Shown here: piece after piece, positions 1 to 10,870 of the stretch
Numbering within the stretch: position 1 is the first letter of the stretch
Layout of the letters: every line of letters starts with the position of its first letter
From: Lota lota
Lineage: Eukaryota > Chordata > Actinopteri > Gadiformes > Lotidae
Assembly (NCBI GenBank): GCA_026745465.1
Contig: JACYXH010000859.1
Location: 10,001-74,000 of the forward strand
DNA: 64,000 nucleotides
Reading direction: 5' to 3'
Notes under the pieces: model-generated
What the model was told of the DNA's origin: nothing
Databases searched by the model: none
Seen by the model: the letters and a program-made list of their open reading frames with translations, nothing else
Translations under genes and position numbers: made by a program

Positions 1-690
1 CAGCAGTCTGTTCCATCACGTTCAGTCTCGATTGCCGAGGTGAATTCAAAACGAATGAATTCACATGATTTTGGCTTCAAAGTATAATATGTCAATGTTA
101 TCAATTCAATGGTGTTTTACATTTATATATACTAAATTAAATGGCTTTTAAAAATTCAAAACGTTATGATTTGCTTCCATGCACACCTGCATGTAGGTGT
201 ACTAATTAGGTTGCCATGGTAATGAGTTCGCGGGGCTTGTTGCAGGTGGCGCTGTTTACTTCCGTTCAGTAAAGCAGCTAGTTTGGTAGTAGCCGTCTTT
301 TGTCTCCAATACACGGTCATTTCCTAAATATTTTTTACAAATTAAACCACAACACGGTTGGAAGTTTCCGGTTCAACTTGTATGTGTGACTAAGGACAAA
401 TGTGGTCCTCTGTTTTCCGGGTTAACCGCAAGGAAACGAAGACTTTTCGAAGTAAAAGCGACTGCTGTAGCTGGACCTGCTGTGAGGAACATTTGTTTTT
501 CTACTAGGCCTACTTGATATGTTAAATAATGTTAGTTGTGGATGTAACGGGACGTAAAGTGTTTTAAATGAGTATTGTTACAAGTCATAGGCCTATTGCT
601 ATATTGAAATAAACGTGACTGTCATGGTTAGCCTAGCGCTTCTAGAAGCTCCAGACCTCATTCACTTTCAATTGGCCGCCATCACAAGTA

Positions 691-725
691 GTAGGCGGGG
701 AAATGACGTCACACAATGGCGGTGT
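691..725. promoter_or_regulatory. Promoter-like CRE / GC-box / YY1-like cluster (left arm)
   Basis: A perfect CRE octamer TGACGTCA lies at 704-711, a GC-rich box (GGCGGGG) at 694-700 and an ATGGCGG YY1-like motif at about 716-722. All three recur in the right arm. Together they look like a core or bidirectional promoter. No clear gene start is attached, so the function is inferred from motifs alone. Confidence 0.4.
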
Positions 726-943
726 TTGGCCCTGTTCTGTTAGCCATTGTAATGTGTGACACCGGGGGGCGCTGTTTCCTCTTTTCTGCGTTGACTGAGT
801 AAAGGACTAATAAACAGTGTGTCGGGATGGGTTCATTGGTTTTGTTCCACCGGGCCATAGCCCGTTGAGTGGCTGAAGCTAAGCGGTTGATTTGTCTCTG
901 TGGTGGCACGATGATGATGACGGGCCTTTGTTTCTTGATCCAA

Positions 944-1059
944 ACGTCAATAGATATCTATAGATATAGCTATAGAGAGATGGATAGATAGCGATAGAGG
1001 TATAGATATAGCGATATCTATAGATATAGCTATAGAGAGATGGATAGATAGTGATAGAG

Positions 1060-1115
<56 letters not shown>

Positions 1116-1129
1116 AGATATATCTATAT

Positions 1130-1166
<37 letters not shown>

Positions 1167-1236
1167 GCTATAGAGAGATGGATAGATGGTGATAGAGGTA
1201 TAGATATAGATAGATACAGAGATAGATATATAGATA

Positions 1237-1291
<55 letters not shown>

Positions 1292-1395
1292 CTATATATA
1301 GATAGCTATAGAGAGATGGATAGATATCGATAGAGGTATAGATGTATAGATATATAGATATATGTATAGATATAGATGGATAGATATCTATCACC
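944..1395. repeat. TA/TAGA microsatellite block (left arm)
   Basis: Long runs of (TA)n interleaved with tatagatatagata and gagagatggatagata motifs. Translated frames are low-complexity Ile/Tyr peptides and are not genes. The right-arm counterpart (48,545-48,910) is shorter and less TA-rich. Confidence 0.95.
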
Positions 1396-1826
1396 ATTAG
1401 TTGCTTTTTCTTAAGCTACTTGCTTTTTTAATTGGATTATTCACTAATTAAAACACTTAGCGATATAGATAAAGCTATATCTGCTAAGTCTGTTCCAACT
1501 GCACCTTTATGCAATGAAGTAAAAAATGTATTAATTTTAATAGTTTCTACAGGTGAAAGTAGTTTGAGTTATTAGATTGAAGATTGAAGATATAAAAAGG
1601 TGAATGTATCTTACAAACTATTAAAAATATCAAAAGCTTAATAATAAAGAACTGGGTTTTAAAACTTGTAATACATTGGTCGCTCTACAAATATGGAAGT
1701 AGACAAGTGCCCAAGATTGGGGAAAGGAACCCATGAATAATTAATAGAACAGGAAGCAACTTTGCCACTGTGTTCAGTGGTTCATTTGAGCTCTAAAACT
1801 AATCTGCTCGTTGCACTCCTTCACAG

Positions 1827-1851
1827 GTCAAGAACAAGAAATGGAGATTGT
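1827..1851 (+). other. Candidate 25-nt microexon, copy 1 (left arm)
   Basis: A pyrimidine-rich acceptor (ctccttcacag) precedes 25 nt and is followed by the strong donor gtgagt. Read in phase 0 it gives VKNKKWRL plus one base. If the donor is skipped the frame reads VKNKKWRLCEYHN and stops. The block is repeated at 2,780-2,804 and mirrored at 48,083-48,107, with both splice sites kept in all three. Product unknown; a chance match is possible because the exon is very short. Confidence 0.35.
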
Positions 1852-1936
1852 GTGAGTATCACAACTGAATCATGAAGAAGAAACTGCAAACTGTAAGTCC
1901 TGATTTTTCCTTTTTATGCTGAGGCCTCATTTTGGC

Positions 1937-2203
1937 CTCCTGGTTGGTGGAGGCTCTCTCACCCTGCCTCCCCCTCATGCGCCCCCACCCCCCCCCCATG
2001 CCCCCGCTTTCATGCCCCTCTCTCTCATGCCCTCTCTCTCTGATGCCCCCCTCTCTCTCTGTCCCCCCTCTCTGTCCTCTCTCTCTCATGCTCCCTCTCT
2101 CAGTCCCCCCTCTCTCTCTCAGTCCCCTCTCTCAGTCCCCCTCTCTCAGTCCTCCCTCTCTGTCCCCCTCTCTCAGTCCTCTCTCTCTCAGTCCCCTCTC
2201 AGA
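1937..2203. repeat. CT-rich minisatellite, first array (left arm)
   Basis: Near-pure polypyrimidine array built from CTCTCTCAGTCCCC and CTCTCTCATGCCCC variants of about 14-16 bp. It belongs to the same family as the larger array at 2,915-3,938. Ser/Leu/Pro translations in every frame are artefacts of the repeat. Confidence 0.95.
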
Positions 2204-2779
2204 TATCGATAGATATAGAGATAGATATAGATATATCTATAAAAATAGCTATAGAGAGATGGATAGATAGCAAAAGAGATATAGATGTATAGATATTTAG
2301 ATATATGTATAGAGATAGATATCTATCACTATTAGTTGCTTCTACTTAAGCAACTTGCTTTTTTTATTGGATTATTCACTAATGAAAACACTTGGATAGA
2401 GATATAGATAAAGCTATATCTATATCTGCTAAGTCTGTTCCAACTGCACCTTTATGCAATAAAGTAAAATAAATAAATTATTTTAATAGTTTCTACAGGT
2501 GAAAGTACTTTGAGTTGTTAGATTGAAGCCCACTGACTTCCACTGTAAAAAGGGGAATTCATCTTACAAATTATTAAAAATATCAAAAGCTTAATAATAA
2601 AGAACTGGGTTTTAAAACTTGTAATACATTGGTCGCTCTACAAATATGGAAGTAGACAAGTGCCCAAGATTGGGGAAAGGAACGCATGAATAATTAATTG
2701 AACAGGAAGCAACTTTGCCACTGTGTTCAGTGGTTCATTTGAGCTCTAAAACTAATCTGCTCGTTGCACTCCTTCACAG

Positions 2780-2804
2780 GTCAAGAACAAGAAATGGAGA
2801 TTCT
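2780..2804 (+). other. Candidate 25-nt microexon, copy 2 (left arm)
   Basis: Second copy, created by the local tandem duplication. Acceptor ccttcacag and donor gtgagt are intact. It reads VKNKKWRF plus one base in phase 0. See the copy at 1,827-1,851. Confidence 0.33.
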
Positions 2805-2914
2805 GTGAGTATCACAACTGAATCATGAAGAAGAAACTGCAAACTGTAAGTCCTGATTTTTCCTTTTTATGCTGAGGCCTCATTTTGGCCTCCTGGTTGG
2901 TTGAGGCTCTCTCG

Positions 2915-3938
2915 CCCCGCCTCCCCCTCATGCGCCCCCCCCCCCCCCCCCCCCCATGCCCCCCCCACCCCACACCCTCTCTCTCATGCCCCCCTCTCTC
3001 AGGCCCCACTCTCTCAGTCCTCTCTCTCTCTCATGCCCCCCTCTCTCAGGCCCCACTCTCTCAGTCCTCTCTCTCTCAGTTTCTCCTCTCTCAATCCCCC
3101 TCTCTCTCAGTCCTCTCTCTCTCAGTCCCCTCTCTCTTATGCCCCTCTCTCTCATGACCCCTCTCTCTCTCTGTCCCCTCTCTCTCAGTCCCCTCTCTCT
3201 CATGCCCCCTCTCTGTCAGTCCTCTCTCTCATGCCCCCTCTCTCTCATGCCCCCTCTCTCTCATGCCCCCTCTCTCTCATGCCCTCTCTCTCAGGCCCCC
3301 CTCTCTCATGCCCCCCTCTCTCAGTCCTCTCTCTCTGTCCCCTCTCTCTCTGTCCCCTCTCTCTCATGCCCCCTCTCTCTCATGCCCCCTCTCTCTCTGT
3401 CCCCCCTCTCTCTCTCAGTCCCCAGTCTCTCAATCCCCCTCTCTCTCTGTCCCCCCTCCCTCTCTCAGTCCCCCCTCTCTCATGCCCCCTCTCTCTCAGT
3501 CCCCCCCCTCTGTCCCCCCTCTCTCATGCCCCCTCTCTCTCAGTCCCCTCTCTCTCAGTCCCCCCTCTCTCAGTCCCCCCTCTCTCAGTACCCCCTCTCT
3601 CAGTCCCCCCTCTCTCAGTCCCCCCTCTCTCAGTCCTCTCTCTCTCAGTCCCCTCTCTCTCAGTCCCCCCTCTCTCAGTCCCCCCTCTCTCAGTCCTCTC
3701 TCTCTCAGTCCCCCCTCTCTCAGTACCCCCTCTCTCTCTGTCCCCCCTCTCTGTCCCCTCTCTCTCATGCCCCCCCTCTCTCAGTCCTATCTCTCTCAGT
3801 CCCCCCTCTCTCAGTCCCCTCTCTCTCATGCCCCCCTCTCTCTCTCTCAGTTCCCCCTCTCTCAGTCCATTCTCTCTCATGCTCCCTCTCTCTGTCCCCT
3901 CTCTCATGCTCCCTCTCTCATGCCCCCCTCTCTCTTAC
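2915..3938. repeat. CT-rich minisatellite, main array (left arm)
   Basis: About 1 kb of polypyrimidine made of tandem CTCTCTCAGTCCCC and CTCTCTCATGCCCC units. Strand asymmetry is extreme: the top strand is almost entirely C and T. Such mirror-rich tracts can form triplex DNA. The right-arm counterpart (47,425-47,965) is about half as long. No coding function is inferred although several frames stay open. Confidence 0.97.
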
Positions 3939-3964
3939 ATGTGTTTTGTCTTACTGATGGGGGG

Positions 3965-4430
3965 TATGTGGTTTGAGTGATCAGAGATGCATGCTAGGGT
4001 AATGTGCTGTCTGACATCTACAGCTCTGTAGATGTGCCCCCTCTGGAGAAGCAAAGTGTTTAAGGGGCCCTCGTAACGTCAGTTAAGTGAATTAGAATGT
4101 TCTTCAAGATACTGACAGGGTCTCCCCTGAGGAGAAACGCCAGGGGCAAGGTGTGAGGGCTCGTCCCCTTAGCAACTAGAACACAACCTAGATCTTACAG
4201 GAGAGAACCATTGAGCACATTGCAATGTTCTCTTCCATACATCTTGAAGCCGTGGTGACGGTTTCTCTACCTCCCCAGCTGGAGGAGAGCACAACTGCAG
4301 TTCTTGTTGGGATCTTTCCAGGATGGTTGCTGATTTGAGGAGACCCATCTTCCAGGGCCAGCTGGCCTCGCCCATTACTCTGCAGTTCAGCCTGAGAAAG
4401 GCTCGTGTCTGAGCCAGTAGGGGGCTCATC
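3965..4430 (-). repeat. Nested inverted repeat, part A (left arm)
   Basis: This block matches, inverted and at lower identity (about 80% by eye), 5,975-6,395 of the same arm. Shared landmarks are gagatgcatgctag, acatctacag.tctgtaga, agagaaccattgagcac and the gaccatcttcc-type stretch. It is an older palindrome inside the large one; the loop holds two minisatellites. Confidence 0.85.
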
Positions 4431-4467
4431 GGCCTGCTCCCAAGATGGGATGATGAGGATCCTGCTG

Positions 4468-4895
4468 TTCAAGACCTACTACCCCACCACTGGGTTCTCC
4501 TTCTGCTCAAGACCTACCAACCCACCACTGGGTTCTCCTTCTGCTCAAGACCTACCAACCCACCACTGGTCTGTCCTTCTGTATAAGACCTACCAACCCA
4601 CCACTGGTCTGTCCTTCTGTTTAAGACCTACCAACCCACCACTGGGTTCTCCTTCTGCTCAAGACCTACCAACCCACCACTGGGTTCTCCTTCTGCTCAA
4701 GACCTACCAACCCACCACTGGGTTCTCCTTCTGCTCAAGACCTACCAACCCACCACTGGTCTGTTCTTCTGTTTAAGACCTACCAACCTACCACTGGTCT
4801 GTCCTTCTGTTTAAGATCTACCAACCCACCACTGGTCTGTCCTTCTGCTCAAGACCTACCAACCCACCACTGGGTTCTCCTTCTGCTTCTGCTTA
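4468..4895. repeat. ~39-bp minisatellite (left arm)
   Basis: About eleven tandem units containing aagacctaccaacccaccac followed by a variable tgggttctccttctg or tggtctgtccttctg ending. The right-arm array (46,690-46,925) has about six units. Confidence 0.95.
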
Positions 4896-4974
4896 TCTTA
4901 CTTTGTTACCTGGTTTGGTAAGTATGGTAATTGTTTGTTTAATTCTTTCATTTGTATTTTTTCATACATGTGTG

Positions 4975-5395
4975 AGCCGGGCCAGAGGCTGACCTGGCAT
5001 GGGGTTCTTACTACATGAAAGTGTGGCCGGGCTTCAACCTAGCATAGAATAAACGGTGTGAGCGTGGCCATGGTTTAACTTGGCATGGAATACTTAATGT
5101 GTGAGCGTGGCCAGCTTTCAACCTGGCATAGGTACTTCATGTGAGTGTGGCCAGCTTTCAACCTGGCATAGGTACTTCATGTGAGCATGGCCAGCTTTCA
5201 ACCTGGCATAGCTACTTCATGTGAGTGTGGCCAGCTGTCAACCTGGCATAGGGTAATTCATGTGAGTGTGGCCAGCTTTCAACCTGGCATAGGGTACTTC
5301 ATGTGAGCATGGCCAGTGTTGTACCTGCATGGGGTATTACATGTAAGGATGGCCAGGGATCGACCTGACATAGCATACTATGTGTGAGCGTCTTG
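4975..5395. repeat. ~42-bp minisatellite (left arm)
   Basis: About ten units with the core gtggccagctttcaacctgg followed by a catagg.tacttcatgtgag stretch. The right arm (45,865-46,615) has nearly twice as many copies. Confidence 0.95.
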
Positions 5396-5974
5396 ACATG
5401 GGATGTGGGCTGACCCCTGAAGATTTTAGCAGGTTGGTTTAATGTTGTGGTGTGTTTTATTGCTACATTTTTATCTTTAGAATTTTCAGCTACAGTACGA
5501 CGCTACTCCATCTAAAACATCCTTGAGTATCTTTTGGGACGACGTTTCTGGATGACTTAAGTCTGTGGCCCAAATCAACGATTTGCCTTTGCAATCCAGT
5601 ATACATCAAGAGCCTGGAGCGATCCAGTATCTGGCTTTCTATTCCACCTCCTACACACTGGATAGGATGACTTGAGTGTCATGCAGATTGGATTGCAGTG
5701 TGACTGAATTATGCAAACAATGGAAAGGAACAATGGATACTAGGAACAATGGATGATGGACTAAAGGCATTCCCAATGGACAGAATCTGACAGGAAACCA
5801 ACTGAGAAGATGAAAATGCACCAGAACATTTTTGTAAATGGTTATTCAAGCTTGACAGTCTGCGACGTGGCTGCCCTTCCTACCCCCGACATGATCGATG
5901 GCTGCCATGACCTGTGGATCTTCTGTACTCCTGTGCTGAGACGCAAGTCTTTCGCGGGCTGCATTGTAATGTAT

Positions 5975-6395
5975 TGGACGAGGCTAGCTGGACCTGGGAG
6001 ATGGGTCCCCTTGAATCAGAAACCATCTTGGAAACATGCCAACTAGGGTCCTCTTCAAGCTGCAGTTGTGTTGTTCTTCAGATGTGGACGTAAAGAAACC
6101 CTAACTGGGGCTTCAAGATCTATGAAGAGGAACATTGAAATGTGCTCAATGGTTCTCTACTGTAAGAGTTAGGTTGTATTCTAGTCGCTAAGTGTTCGAG
6201 CCCTCACATCCTACCCTTGGCATTTCTCCTTGGGCAGTCCCTGTCACGGTCCTGACGGATGTTCCTGTTCATGTAACTGATGTGACGACAGCCTTATGAA
6301 CACTTGGTTATTTCTGAGGGGGAACATCTACAGAACTGTAGACTTAAGATAGCACAGTGTCCTAGCATGCATCTCGGGCCACTCAGACCACACCC
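5975..6395 (+). repeat. Nested inverted repeat, part B (left arm)
   Basis: Partner of 3,965-4,430. Because both parts also occur in the right arm (44,870-45,300 and 46,930-47,400), this inverted repeat existed before the large palindrome formed. Confidence 0.85.
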
Positions 6396-6634
6396 AGATC
6401 AATAAGGCAACACTCATGCAATTTGAATGCAATGTTTTTGAGAGTAGCAAGGAAGTGGACAAAAAGCATCAGATCAGTTAGTTTTTTTGTACGCTGGTGA
6501 ACCTTGTTTATTGGTAGTAGTTAATTAGTTAGATGAGGGAACTGTTTAGTCAAAATTATTTGTACATATACCAACAGCATCAAACTACTAGATCGCCTCA
6601 AGGTAAGTCTGTTGGCTGTATTTGAAATGCGAAG

Positions 6635-6677
6635 ATGATGAAAGGACCACAAGATCTTCATCGTCGTTCAGCTCAAG
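6635..6677 (+). other. Candidate alternative first coding exon (left arm)
   Basis: Two consecutive ATG codons open a 43-nt frame (MMKGPQDLHRRSAQ plus one base) ending at a good donor, gtgagg. Its exit phase fits the 68-nt exon at 7,895. A second exon-like block lies just upstream at 6,578-6,602 (acceptor ccaacag, donor gtaagt), but the 32-nt gap between them is too short for a vertebrate intron. The 43-nt block may therefore be the coding end of a longer first exon. The right arm keeps the frame with two substitutions (MIKGPQYLHRRSAQ). No known family recognised. Confidence 0.35.
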
Positions 6678-6679
6678 GT

Positions 6680-7890
6680 GAGGTGCTGGTTATGTATTGC
6701 TGGTTTGTACTGGAACGTTAGGATTCCAGTATGACTGTCTTGGGCTTTCTGCCAAGGTTAGTAGTTAGAAATATGCAGTTTGTGAACCTCTAATGCTGCA
6801 GTACTGTGTATGAGTTGTGGATGTTGATTCACCTGGGAGGGCATCTGGCAGTATGATTAGGATTGACATTTGCGTAAACTCATCACTAACAAGCCTTCCT
6901 AATTAGGTCATCTGGCGGTTCCCTATTTCTATCAGTAACCATCTGCAATATTTGATCACTTTATTGTGCTTTAGGTAGTGCACTCATAATGAAACATAAC
7001 ATTTTTATAAAATCCCGCAAAACTAGTTTGATGATTGCTCTCTACAACTGACACTGTGTTGTTGCGTAAACATTTTCGAGTCGAGTATATGATGCAGAGA
7101 TCGTTTAAGGCTGCAACATTTTAATTACAATTTGGCATTTCCATAGTGCGGCTCCTTTGATCTACAACAAGCCAGCAGCTGAATATGGCTAAGTATCATT
7201 TTACTATTATATTACTATTGATACTGCTAGTGTTTTAAATATCTGGGCTGTGATTGGCCCAGTTAAACCCTCACCCTACAGAGCTGAAATTGTAACTGTA
7301 GTTTGTGTCACAAGGTGTCTGCCTCCACACCCAGCTCCATCCCTCGCTGCGGTCTCCCCACTGGGCTAAAAAGGACTCCATAACGGTGAGGTCAATGCAC
7401 TTTCAGTTTCAGTGCTTGGGCTAAATAAATTCTGTCTTCTCTGTGTTGTCTCTACTAGACTTCAGAAATAAAAGGAAGGGTTCAATGTAAACGTGCTTAT
7501 TTGTGTAAAAACTAATGGAATAGCTGTTCAGAAGAGTCAAATAAGTTTAATTGTTGCGCAAATGCTACCATAAAACTGCGGCTGTAGATTAAATCCCACA
7601 TAACATAAGCAAACTAAGAACAGTTGTTCCTCTTAAGCACCCTGACTATTGTCTTGGTTTTCAGTTTATTCTTGGTGAGGCCATGATGTAAAGCTCATTG
7701 AAGAGTAGTGACACATTCAGACATACTACATCTTTTGCGTACACTCATTGACTTGGAAAATGAGGCAGGACAGGTTTTTATAGGAAAGGATTTAAAATTT
7801 GCTTCATCACTTCCTGTGTTTGGTAATTGTTGTTCCCATGTGAATCCAGCGTGTGATGTCTTGTATTAAATGGATGATTGTTTTGTGTTA
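6680..7890. other. Unique AT-rich stretch, no gene seen (left arm)
   Basis: Ordinary non-repetitive sequence mirrored at about 43,380-44,590. I see no exon, RNA gene or mobile element. Under the exon model it would be an intron. Confidence 0.6.
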
Positions 7891-7894
7891 ACAG

Positions 7895-7962
7895 TGGGGG
7901 CAGCTCCAGTCCTTGCTATCCTGAACCTGTATGACGCACAAGATGTCAATCCAACCACGCAG
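7895..7962 (+). other. Candidate 68-nt coding exon (left arm)
   Basis: Acceptor ttttgtgttaacag and donor gtgagc bound a 68-nt block with one open frame of entry phase 1 and exit phase 0. It encodes a hydrophobic-to-polar segment starting GAAPVLAILNLYD and ending DVNPTTQ. The block is base-for-base unchanged in the right arm, including both splice sites, while flanks carry differences. It accepts one base from either the 25-nt microexon or the 6,635 block. This is the best-supported host exon in the arms; I do not recognise the protein. Confidence 0.5.
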
Positions 7963-8451
7963 GTGAGCGTTTGATATGGACGGTTTCACATTGATACCTA
8001 CCGTATTTACCCATTCTTTTCTGTAACGTTATATGACCTTCTCAAAGTGATCTATGCAGAGTGGTCAGGAGGTAGATGTGGTCGAGGAAGCGTTGAACCA
8101 GGCTCACTAGTGTTAGTGGCATTCCATAGTGTAATTTAACTTGCTGTTGTGATATTCATAGAATATATTTGTTACCGTGTGTTGACATCACTGTTAATGA
8201 TTATGGAGTTACAATGATTTCTATTGGATGTGAATATGCTTGATTGTGATTGGTTCAGTACCTTGACTCGGTGTGTGGAAGTTTGCCTTCCTGAAGACGG
8301 CCAACCTGTATGTCTCTAGTTAATAAATAAAGCTAATAAGTTATAGCACAGCTAATATGTTATAGCACGTCGTCTTCTGAGATTACATGTACATATTGTA
8401 CAAAACAAGACCGCTGTGTAAACGTGTTTACAAAGATGCTGTCTGACTTTA

Positions 8452-9184
8452 CAGGATCCCCTGGACCAGGGTGGACCAGAGGGTAACCAGATCCCCTGGA
8501 CCAGGCATGGGGCACCAGGGTGGACCAGAGGGTAACCAGATCCCCTGGACCAGGGTGGACCAGAGGGTAACCAGATCCCCTGGACCAGGCATGGGGCACC
8601 AGGGTGGACCGGAGGGTAACCAGATCCCCTGGACCAGGCATGGGGCACCAGGGTGGACCAGAGGGTAACCAGATCCCCTGGACCAGGCATGGCGAACCAG
8701 GGTGGACCAGAGGGTAACCAGATCCCCTGGACCAGGCATGGGGCACCAGGGTGGACCAGAGGGTAACCAGATCCCCTGGACTAGATCTCCTGGACTAGAT
8801 CTCCTGGACTAGATCCCCTGGGCCAGGCATGAGGCACCAGGGTGGACCGGAGGCTGAGGACCAGAGGGTAACCAGATCCCCTAGACCAGGCATGAGGCAC
8901 CAGGGTGGACCAGAGGGTAACCAGATCCCCTGGACCAGGCATGGGGCACCAGGGTGGACCAGAGGCTGAGGACCAGGCATGGGGCACCAGGGTGGACCGG
9001 AGGCTGAGGACCAGGCATGAGGCACCAGGGTGGTCCGGAGGCTGAGGACCAGGCATGGGGCACCAGGGTGGACCAGAGGGTAACCAGATCCCCTGGACCA
9101 GGCATGAGGCACCAGGGTGGTCCAGAGGCTGAGGACCAGGCATGAGGCACCAGGGTGGACCGGAGGCTGAGGACCAGAGGGTAA
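8452..9184. repeat. ~50-bp minisatellite (left arm)
   Basis: Tandem units with cores ccagatcccctggaccaggc and ggcaccagggtggaccagag, and a second sub-type containing aggctgaggaccaggcatg. The right-arm version (43,054-43,188) is reduced to a few units. About 360 bp upstream (8,094-8,450) is absent from the right arm as well. Confidence 0.95.
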
Positions 9185-9499
9185 CCATCACCAAGCTGTT
9201 CTGAAACGCTAAATGCCCGGAGGTTCTTTTTAGTTTTTGTAAACGATTGTAGAGGGAGATTTATTAGTTTTTAGTTTGTGAATTTTCACTGTGAATTCTT
9301 CCTAAGCTGTGATTTGAGGTAATATTTTGGGTCATCTAAGTCACGTGAGCTATTTTTGCTCCTATTGCTGCTACTACTACTACCATAGTTACACATTTCT
9401 CAGTTAATTTCACAGTTATACATTTCTCAATAAGTCAACTTGGAAACTTAAGGAAGTTGGATATTCGCTACCCCTTTGCAAATGTTTCCATCCCCAGGT

Positions 9500-9660
9500 T
9501 TGTTAGCAGATGTTAGACCCAACTAGCGCTGTTTGATAGCAGACCGGGACGCCGTGGCGGAGGGGAGCTGATGGTGGAGCCGTGCTGGAGGTCCTGCCTG
9601 ACGAAGGACGTCCCGGTCGGGGCGAATGAAGCCCAGCTCTAAAGTGATTATCACACTCAC
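9500..9660 (+). repeat. Dispersed arm repeat, copy at 9.5 kb
   Basis: One of several copies of a roughly 110-200 bp repeat with cores gcggaggggagctgatgg, ctggagg.cctgcctg.cgaagga and ctctaaagtgattatcac. Same-strand left-arm copies are at 10,185-10,260 (partial), 10,740-10,870 and 20,240-20,460. Right-arm copies are inverted. No coding function seen. Confidence 0.85.
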
Positions 9661-10339
9661 TGCTACTGAAGTGTTTTTGTTCTTAAATCTGTTACTTATG
9701 GTGGCTGATTTAGAGAAAACAGTCCCTGGGTGAATACGTTTTATTTAGACTCTCTAACCCCTAAATGTGAAGGCTACAGAGTCTGTGCTACTGCTGCACA
9801 AGTTCTACAAGTTGTATGGTTTATTTGAACAAATGATAGTGAGTCTGTCGGCTGAGGTGGGAGACGGTTTTTATTTGTATACTGATTTAAAGTGGATTGT
9901 GAATAGATGAAGCTGATGACCAGGAACAACACGAGGCCTACGATGTGACTGCTTAAGTCTTTGGAAGGTTAATACCAACCTCAACCTTTTTTCTACGTCA
10001 TTTGACAACCTGTTGAATTCACACAATGTTTGACTGTTTTCCTGAATAACAAGAGTGTGCGTGTTTCTTAGTGCAAGTTTAAAATATCAAATGAATCTTC
10101 CATTCCTCTTTTACACTCAAGCCAGCACTTTGGTTCAGAATGATTTAAACGAGGCGTCCAAAGAATAAATGGCTCAACTACTACCACTGTGTTTGTTAGC
10201 GGACCAGGAATCCTTGGCTGAGGAGAGCTGATGCTGGAGCTGTGCATCTGGAGGAAGTATTACTGGGAAGTTTGCATAAACTGCATTGCTTCCATTCAGA
10301 CATGACTGTAAACGACCAACGTTACCACACCATTCAAAC

Positions 10340-10735
10340 CACTGCTTGTGTTACCAGACAAACTACTGCTGTGTTTGTTACCAGACAAACTACCGCTATT
10401 TGTTACCAGACAAACTACCACTGTTTGTTACCAGACAAACTACCACTGTTGGTTACCAGACCAGATAATGCTGTAGTTACCAGACAAACTACCACTGTTG
10501 GTTACCAGACTAAATAATGCTGTAGTTACCAGACAAACTACCACTGTTGGTTACCAGACCAGATAATGCTGTAGTTACCAGACAAACTACCACTGTTGGT
10601 TACCAGACCAGATAATGCTGTAGTTACCAGACAAACTACCACTGTTGGTTACCAGACCAGATAATGCTGTAGTTACCAGACAAACTACCACTGTTGGTTA
10701 CCAGACCAGATAATGCTGTAGTTACCAGACGTTGA
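10340..10735. repeat. ~49-bp minisatellite (left arm)
   Basis: Tandem units with cores accagacaaactaccactg and accagaccagataatgctg. Starts are irregular (shorter units at 10,340-10,440). Right-arm counterpart 41,108-41,885 is about twice as long. Confidence 0.95.
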
Positions 10736-10739
10736 GACT

Positions 10740-10870
10740 AAACCACTGCTGTTTGTTGCCAGACCAGGACTCGGTGGCGGAGGGGAGCTGATGGCTGGAG
10801 GACCTGCCTGGTGAAGGACTTCCCTCGTGGGGGTAAGGACACCCGTCTCTAAAGTGATTATCACTTCCAC
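10740..10870 (+). repeat. Dispersed arm repeat, copy at 10.7 kb
   Basis: Same family as 9,500-9,660. It directly follows the 49-bp minisatellite, whose gtttgttaccagac motif also begins this repeat, so the minisatellite probably arose by expansion of the repeat's own start. Confidence 0.85.

Larger units (their letters stand above)
1396..2945 (+). repeat. Left-arm tandem duplication, ~0.94 kb unit
   Basis: The segment from about 1,396 to 1,990 is repeated at about 2,331-2,945, offset 935-953 bp. Shared blocks include the ttattcactaat stretch, a 25-nt exon-like block and the start of the CT array. The right arm has only one copy (about 48,000-48,545), so the duplication is specific to the left arm or was lost from the right. 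Confidence 0.9.

Noticed and set aside
709-909. 66-codon minus-strand frame ([15 protein letters not shown] and on), kept in both arms
   Set aside because: It overlaps the CRE/YY1 promoter-like block and has no domain or splice support; conservation is as expected from recent duplication.
879-1397. Ile/Tyr-rich frame of 172 codons
   Set aside because: Product of the TA/TAGA microsatellite.
2901-3980. Long open frames (up to 359 codons) over the CT array, rich in Ser/Leu/Pro
   Set aside because: They arise from the polypyrimidine minisatellite; several frames are open at once and array length differs between arms.
4169-4429. 86-codon minus-strand frame present in both arms
   Set aside because: It lies in a repeat that is itself part of a nested inverted duplication, has no domain and its second inverted copy (5,975-6,395) does not keep the frame.
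8449-9194. Pro/Gly/Trp-rich frames of about 100-137 codons
   Set aside because: Translations of the 50-bp minisatellite; the array is nearly gone in the right arm.
10340-10735. CRISPR-like regular repeats (49-bp, also 39-, 41- and 88-bp arrays)
   Set aside because: Units are contiguous tandem repeats with no unique spacers, in an animal genome.
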